Below are positions 62,990-64,000 of a stretch of DNA of 64,000 bases, in pieces (the first letter of the stretch is position 1; each line of letters begins with the position of its first letter). The DNA is from Anthopleura xanthogrammica. Lineage: Eukaryota > Cnidaria > Anthozoa > Actiniaria > Actiniidae. The stretch covers positions 21,706,617 through 21,770,616 of the forward strand of contig OZ025207.1 of NCBI GenBank assembly GCA_964019055.1, given 5' to 3'. Made by a program: the position numbers and the translations under genes. The notes beneath the pieces are model-generated. The model was given only the letters and a program-made list of their open reading frames with translations, ran no database searches and had not been told where the DNA came from.

Positions 62990-64000
62990 GTTATTTTGAA
63001 AGCATAGAGGGTTATTCTGGGTAATTAAATCTCGTATCATACGCATTATCGTACTATACCTGACTGTACATGATGTTAGAACCTTAGAGGGTTATTCAGG
63101 GTAAATCTATCTGGTATTATACCCATCATCGTACTATACCTGACTGTAGATGATGTTAGAATCTTAGAGGGTTATTCTGAGTAAATCTATCTCGTATCAT
63201 ACGCATTATCGTACTATACCTGACTGTAGATGATGTTAGAATCTTAGAGGGTTATTCTGAGTAAATCTATCTGGTATCATACCCATTATCGTACTATACC
63301 TGACTGTAGATGATGTTAGAATCTTAGAGGGTTATTCTGAGTAAATCTATCTCGTATCATACGCATGATTGTACTATACCTGACTGTAGATGATGTTAGA
63401 ACCTTAGAGGGTTATTCTGAGTAAATCTATCTGGTATCATACCCATTATCGTACTATACCTGACTGTAGATGATGTTGGAATCTTAGAAGATTATTCTGG
63501 GTAAATCTATCTGATATCATACAAATCATCGAACTATACCTGACTGTAGATGATGTTAAAACCTTAGACGGTTATTCAGGGTAAATCTATCTGGTATCAT
63601 ACCAATCATCGTACTATACCTGACTGTAGATGATGTTGGAATCCTAGAGGATTATTCTGGGTAAATCTATCTGATATCATACAAATCATCGAACTATACC
63701 TGACTGTAGATGATGTTAAAACCTTAGAGGGTTATTCAGGGTAAATCTATCTGGTATCATACCAATAATCGTTTTATACCTGACTGTAGATGATGTTGGA
63801 ATCTTAGAAGATTATTCTGGGTAAATCTATGTGATATCATACAAATCATCGAACTATACCTGACTGTAGATGATGTTAAAACCTTAGAGGGTTATTCAGG
63901 GTAAATCTATCTGGTATCATACCAATAATCGTTTTATACCTGACTGTAGATGATGTTGGAATCTTAGAAGATTATTCTGGGTAAATCTATCTGATATCAT
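62990..64000 (-). repeat. 80-bp minisatellite in intron of host gene copy 2, runs off the window
   Basis: About 12-13 units, regular at 80 bp. From about 63480 they form a 160-bp two-unit higher-order repeat (ttggaatc and ttaaaacc variants alternate). Same family and same intron as 40830-41552. Confidence 0.95.

Overview
This window is eukaryotic, almost certainly animal, nuclear DNA. The flanks are AT-rich and intron-containing, with GT-AG exons. They carry tRNA-derived SINEs, CR1/L2/Jockey-type LINEs, many foldback or MITE-like elements and large microsatellites. The repeat style and the set of unnamed virus-like genes would suit an invertebrate such as a cnidarian, but that is a low-confidence guess and nothing here fixes the species.

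The centrepiece is a 17.3 kb Maverick/Polinton-type element at 7544-24828. It starts AGTAGG and ends CCTACT, has ITRs of about 0.8 kb with 54-bp subterminal tandem repeats, and is flanked by CTTAT. Left to right it carries a small ORF, a protein-primed-type DNA polymerase B gene broken in two places, a retroviral-type integrase (minus strand), a candidate major capsid gene, an A32-like packaging ATPase, two paralogous genes of unknown function, five or six membrane or coiled-coil genes, a broken candidate minor capsid gene, a conserved-looking two-helix membrane protein, a 526-residue protein, and on the minus strand a candidate ssDNA-binding protein and a basic helix-turn-helix-like protein. 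Most start codons sit directly behind an AATAAAG/ATAAA motif, which looks like a virus-type promoter. Short dispersed repeats occur inside and between its genes: an AGTAGGTATGTA motif and a GTGGGGGAG-gaa-CTCCCCCAC palindrome. One stretch inside the integrase gene resembles the terminal 49 bp of the ITR.

The Polinton lies inside one copy (A, about 0.9-27.2 kb) of a diverged segmental duplication whose other copy (B, about 50.5-58.7 kb) lacks it and preserves the empty target site. The two copies also differ by a TA-flanked MITE, a larger microsatellite-bearing transposon, a 1.2 kb pure TTTGG array and other insertions, so each helps define the boundaries of elements in the other.

Between and beyond the duplication are two minus-strand, multi-exon paralogues of a host gene I do not recognise: copy 1 at about 29.8-42.8 kb and copy 2 from 58.5 kb past the right edge. 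Equivalent exons share splice sites, and one pair is 308 nt in both. In each gene the same intron holds an 80-bp minisatellite whose unit resembles the 3' end and splice donor of an upstream exon. A 3'-exon fragment also sits at 26.9-27.15 kb at the edge of duplication copy A. A nearly complete LINE at 34.4-38.04 kb carries a 2A-like DIELNPGP motif, sits between inverted repeats in an intron of gene copy 1, and has one homopolymer frameshift. A decayed LINE lies at 46.5-48.7 kb. All calls come from reading the sequence; no database search was run.
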